The translations under genes were made by a program, and so were the position numbers. Of a stretch of DNA of 44,169 bases, positions 42,336 to 44,169 are shown one piece after another. Positions within the stretch are counted from its first letter, which is position 1; every line of letters starts with the position of its first letter. Under the pieces are notes generated by a model. That model saw only the letters and a program-made list of their open reading frames with translations, was not told the DNA's origin and ran no database searches. The stretch is taken from assembly GCA_016212795.1 (NCBI GenBank), contig JACRDT010000038.1, positions 1-44,169 of the forward strand. Direction: 5' to 3'. Source of the DNA: Elusimicrobiota bacterium. Its GTDB lineage: Bacteria; Elusimicrobiota; Elusimicrobia; UBA1565; UBA9628.

Positions 42336-42355
42336 CGGCGTCAGGGGTTTAGTTT
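42336..42355 (-). repeat. 20-nt motif just 3' of a stop codon (copy 2)
   Basis: On the minus strand this reads aaactaaacccctgacgccg, matching 18 of 20 with the copy at 142-161 and lying about 18 nt after the stop of the AlkD-like gene. Just beyond it is a gccgcggc palindrome that could act on both convergent genes. Confidence 0.4.
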
Positions 42356-42372
42356 GTGCGCCCGGTGGTTCT

Positions 42373-43086
42373 TCAGGCCGTGCCGCGCAGGTAGGCCTGG
42401 CGGCGGCGCTCGGGGAACTTCTCGATGGCGTAGCGCAGCATCGTGCGCGGCATCCGGCGGTAGTGCCGGCGCAGGAACCCTTCGAGCGTCGGGAGGTCTT
42501 TCTTGCCGATCTCCCGGAGCATCCAGCCCGCCGCCTTGTGGATGAGGTCTTCCTCGTCGGCCAGGAGCATCCGCGCCAGGCGCAGGCTCTCAGAGAAGGA
42601 CCCTCGCCGGATGAAGTCGAGGGTGGCGATCATCGCGATCCGCCGCCGCCATAGCACCGGGGATGCCGCCCACCGGCTCAGGACCGTCTTGTCCCGCCGC
42701 CGCAGGTGCCGCCCCACGATGTGGGGGGCCGACATGTCGACGAGGTCCCAGTTGTCGACGTGCCCCATCTCGCCGGTGTAGAGGCGGTAGAGGCGCGCCT
42801 GCTCCGCCGCGTCGCCGCGCTGACAGCGCGCGACCATGATGGCCAGGGCCGCGGCGCGGTCGGTGTGCACGGGGGAGCGGAGCAGCCGGCGCAGCTCAGG
42901 GAGCGGGAGCCCGCGATGGCGTCCGGCGACCGCCTTCAGCTGCGGCGCGGTGACGCCCAGGAAAATGTCTCCTTCGCCGTACTCTCCCTTGGCCGTCTTG
43001 AAGAAGCGCTGGAGCGCGGCGGCTTTGCCGGGGTCCGAGAGCCGGCGCAGCTCCCGCTGGAGTCCGGTCGCGGTCGGGTCTGGCAT
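42373..43086 (-). CDS. DNA alkylation repair protein (AlkD-like HEAT-repeat)
   Basis: A 237-residue all-helical protein of the AlkD/DNA-alkylation-repair family: LQRFFKTAKGEYGEGDIFLG, VTAPQLKAVAGRHRG, VHTDRAAALAIMVARCQRG, LYTGEMGHVDNWDLVDMSAP, LSRWAASPVLWRRRIAMIAT, EDLIHKAAGWMLREIGKKD and MPRTMLRYAIEKFPE. The W..DLVD and W.RR segments provide the aromatic/acidic pocket residues that recognise alkylated bases in AlkD. Length is normal. It lies 18 nt downstream of the xanthine-dehydrogenase-like gene. Confidence 0.88.
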   Translation of the reverse strand: MPDPTATGLQRELRRLSDPGKAAALQRFFKTAKGEYGEGDIFLGVTAPQLKAVAGRHRGLPLPELRRLLRSPVHTDRAAALAIMVARCQRGDAAEQARLYRLYTGEMGHVDNWDLVDMSAPHIVGRHLRRRDKTVLSRWAASPVLWRRRIAMIATLDFIRRGSFSESLRLARMLLADEEDLIHKAAGWMLREIGKKDLPTLEGFLRRHYRRMPRTMLRYAIEKFPERRRQAYLRGTA

Positions 43087-43104
43087 GGGCGATGTCCGCC
43101 TCCC

Positions 43105-43965
43105 TTACTGGGGCGACAGGAAGGAGCGGAGGATGTTGCGCGACACCTGCAGCCGGTAGGCCGCGGTCGAGCGGATGTCGTCGATGGGGGAGACGTTCTC
43201 GGCCAGGAGCGCGACGGCATCGTCGACGACGGCCGGGGTCAGCCTGCGGCCGGCCAGGAACCCCTCGGCCGCCTTGAGGCGGCGGACGGTCGGGGCCATG
43301 CTGCCCAGCGCGAACCTGGCCTTGGCGACCGTGCGGTCCCTGGCGAGCCACAGGAGGCCGGCCGCGACCGTCTTGGAGATGGCCTGGCTGGCCCTGGTGC
43401 CGACTTTCCTGAAGACCTGGCGGTCGGGTTTCGAGATGAGGAAGGGGAGCTCCACCGCCGAAATGAGCTCGCCCCGGGCGAGGATGGTCTTCTTCACGCC
43501 CGCGAACACGTCCACGAACGGGATGCTGCGCTTGCCCGCGCGGGAGACCGCCAGGACGCGGGCGTCGTAGACCGCCAGCGCCGGGAAGGTGTCGCCGGCC
43601 GGGGAGGCGTTGGCGATGTTGCCGCCCAGGGTGCCCCGGTTCTGGATCTGGACGGCCCCGACGGTGGCGGCCGCCTGGGCGAGCAGGGGGAAATCCCTCC
43701 GGACGGCCGGATGGTCGCGCAGTTGGGCGTGGGTCGCCAGGGCGCCGACGCGCAGGACCGCGCCCGCCTCCTCGACGGCAGCCCATTCCCTCACGCCGGC
43801 GATGTCGAGCACCGTCTTCTCGTTGAGCAGGCCCATGTTCCAGGAGACCATGAAGTCCGTGCCGCCCGCGACGGGGATGGCCAGGGGATTCTCGGCGTAG
43901 AGCCTGACGGCCTCGGAGGCCGAGCGGGCCCGGAGCAGCGTCATGGAGGGGGGAAAGCCTCTCAT
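43105..43965 (-). CDS. FAD-binding subunit of a xanthine dehydrogenase/CO dehydrogenase-type molybdenum hydroxylase
   Basis: A 286-residue medium subunit (CoxM/XdhB type). FAD-binding motifs are PVAGGTDFMVSWNMG (near residue 35) and QIQNRGTLGGNIANASPAGD (near 98-117), and the C-terminal CO-dehydrogenase flavoprotein domain is present (KVGTRASQAISKTVAAGL..). Partner large and small subunits are not in the window; they could lie upstream beyond the repeat element. ATG 43965 has GGAGGAAAG upstream; ATG 43983 is less likely. XdhC at 15.6 kb would serve this enzyme class. Confidence 0.88.
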   Translation of the reverse strand: MRGFPPSMTLLRARSASEAVRLYAENPLAIPVAGGTDFMVSWNMGLLNEKTVLDIAGVREWAAVEEAGAVLRVGALATHAQLRDHPAVRRDFPLLAQAAATVGAVQIQNRGTLGGNIANASPAGDTFPALAVYDARVLAVSRAGKRSIPFVDVFAGVKKTILARGELISAVELPFLISKPDRQVFRKVGTRASQAISKTVAAGLLWLARDRTVAKARFALGSMAPTVRRLKAAEGFLAGRRLTPAVVDDAVALLAENVSPIDDIRSTAAYRLQVSRNILRSFLSPQ

Positions 43966-43990
43966 ATCACTTTCCTCCCCCATGTCGTGA

Positions 43991-44011
43991 GCCTCCCCCC
44001 GCGGGGGAGGC
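43991..44011. repeat. REP-like palindrome
   Basis: A perfect 9-bp stem, gcctccccc/gggggaggc, with loop cgc, then a short spacer and a G-run that abuts the inverted-repeat element. Same style as the palindromes at 25786-25866. Confidence 0.7.
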
Positions 44012-44026
44012 GAGCATTGAGGGGGG

Positions 44027-44169
44027 CTAGTGCTGCGACCGGCTCATATCTGCGGTTCTGGCCGGTCGATTTTGGAGCGAAACGAGGAGCGAGGAGCGCG
44101 CATACTCGACGTATGCAAGCGACGAGCGACGAAGTTGCAGCCCGAAAGCGACCGGCCGCGCTCTCAGGG
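44027..44169 (+). repeat. left half of the inverted-repeat element, copy C, cut by the window edge
   Basis: Begins ctagtgctgcgaccggctca and has the type-1 arm: ggccggtcg (44060-44068) pairs with cgaccggcc (44149-44157), with apex gcatac/gtatgc (44100-44116). The arm ends in gccgcgctct as in copy B, and the window stops 6 nt later, in what is the central linker of copy B. Confidence 0.85.

Overview
The window is about 44 kb of very GC-rich bacterial DNA from an uncultured-looking organism. No rRNA or tRNA is visible, so taxonomy is inference. The mix (hgcAB, a eukaryote/archaea-type glycyl-tRNA synthetase, a pyruvate dehydrogenase operon, outer-membrane and lipoprotein genes, many secreted proteins of unknown family) fits a Gram-negative anaerobe or facultative lineage such as Elusimicrobiota or a similar phylum. 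Both window ends stop inside the same kind of inverted repeat element, so this is probably a whole contig that broke in repeats.

Layout. 1-4.8 kb: repeat half-copy, a proline-rich membrane protein, an outer-membrane barrel, a flavin reductase, a PfkB sugar/nucleoside kinase and a membrane-anchored zinc-ribbon/FGE-sulfatase-like protein. 4.9-6.2 kb: hgcA-hgcB, the gene pair for mercury methylation. 6.2-12.3 kb (minus strand): a six-gene operon with CoA-ligase-like, LpxD-like acyltransferase, lysine-2,3-aminomutase-like radical SAM, NeuD, NeuB and NeuC proteins. This looks like synthesis of a nonulosonic (sialic-acid-like) sugar, possibly decorated with a beta-amino acid. 12.4-15.5 kb: a scrap yard with a DUF4143 ATPase, a decayed IS110 and an IS91 fragment. 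15.6-18.9 kb: XdhC (with a foreign N-terminus), a cysteine desulfurase and a ThiF/MoeB protein, a plausible molybdenum-cofactor sulfuration set. 18.9-22.1 kb: Sel1 protein, thioesterase, aconitase. 22.1-23.65 kb: a second IS91-associated island inserted between aconitase and pdhA and flanked by a 67-bp direct repeat. 23.65-27.25 kb: pyruvate dehydrogenase E1alpha, E1beta and E2. 27.3-33.3 kb: membrane protein, large TPR protein, lipoprotein, glycyl-tRNA synthetase, DHOD-like enzyme. 33.3-33.65 kb: the one complete copy of the inverted repeat element, sitting in the 3' end of an LTA-synthase-like sulfatase gene (to 35.7 kb). 35.8-44 kb: small membrane protein, secreted HELAH-motif protein, YgiQ-like radical SAM, metallophosphoesterase, threonine dehydrogenase, AlkD-like protein, a xanthine-dehydrogenase FAD subunit, then the left half of another repeat element.

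Main points of interest: (1) hgcAB; (2) the nonulosonic-acid operon containing an aminomutase-like enzyme; (3) a roughly 337-bp cloverleaf-capable repeat whose arms differ between copies yet stay self-complementary; (4) two IS91-derived islands with different cargo but the same 43-bp end; (5) many genes with a -10-like box 6-9 nt before the start codon, which suggests leaderless transcripts, including one ATPase whose start codon appears mutated to ACG. All calls are by eye, without database searches.
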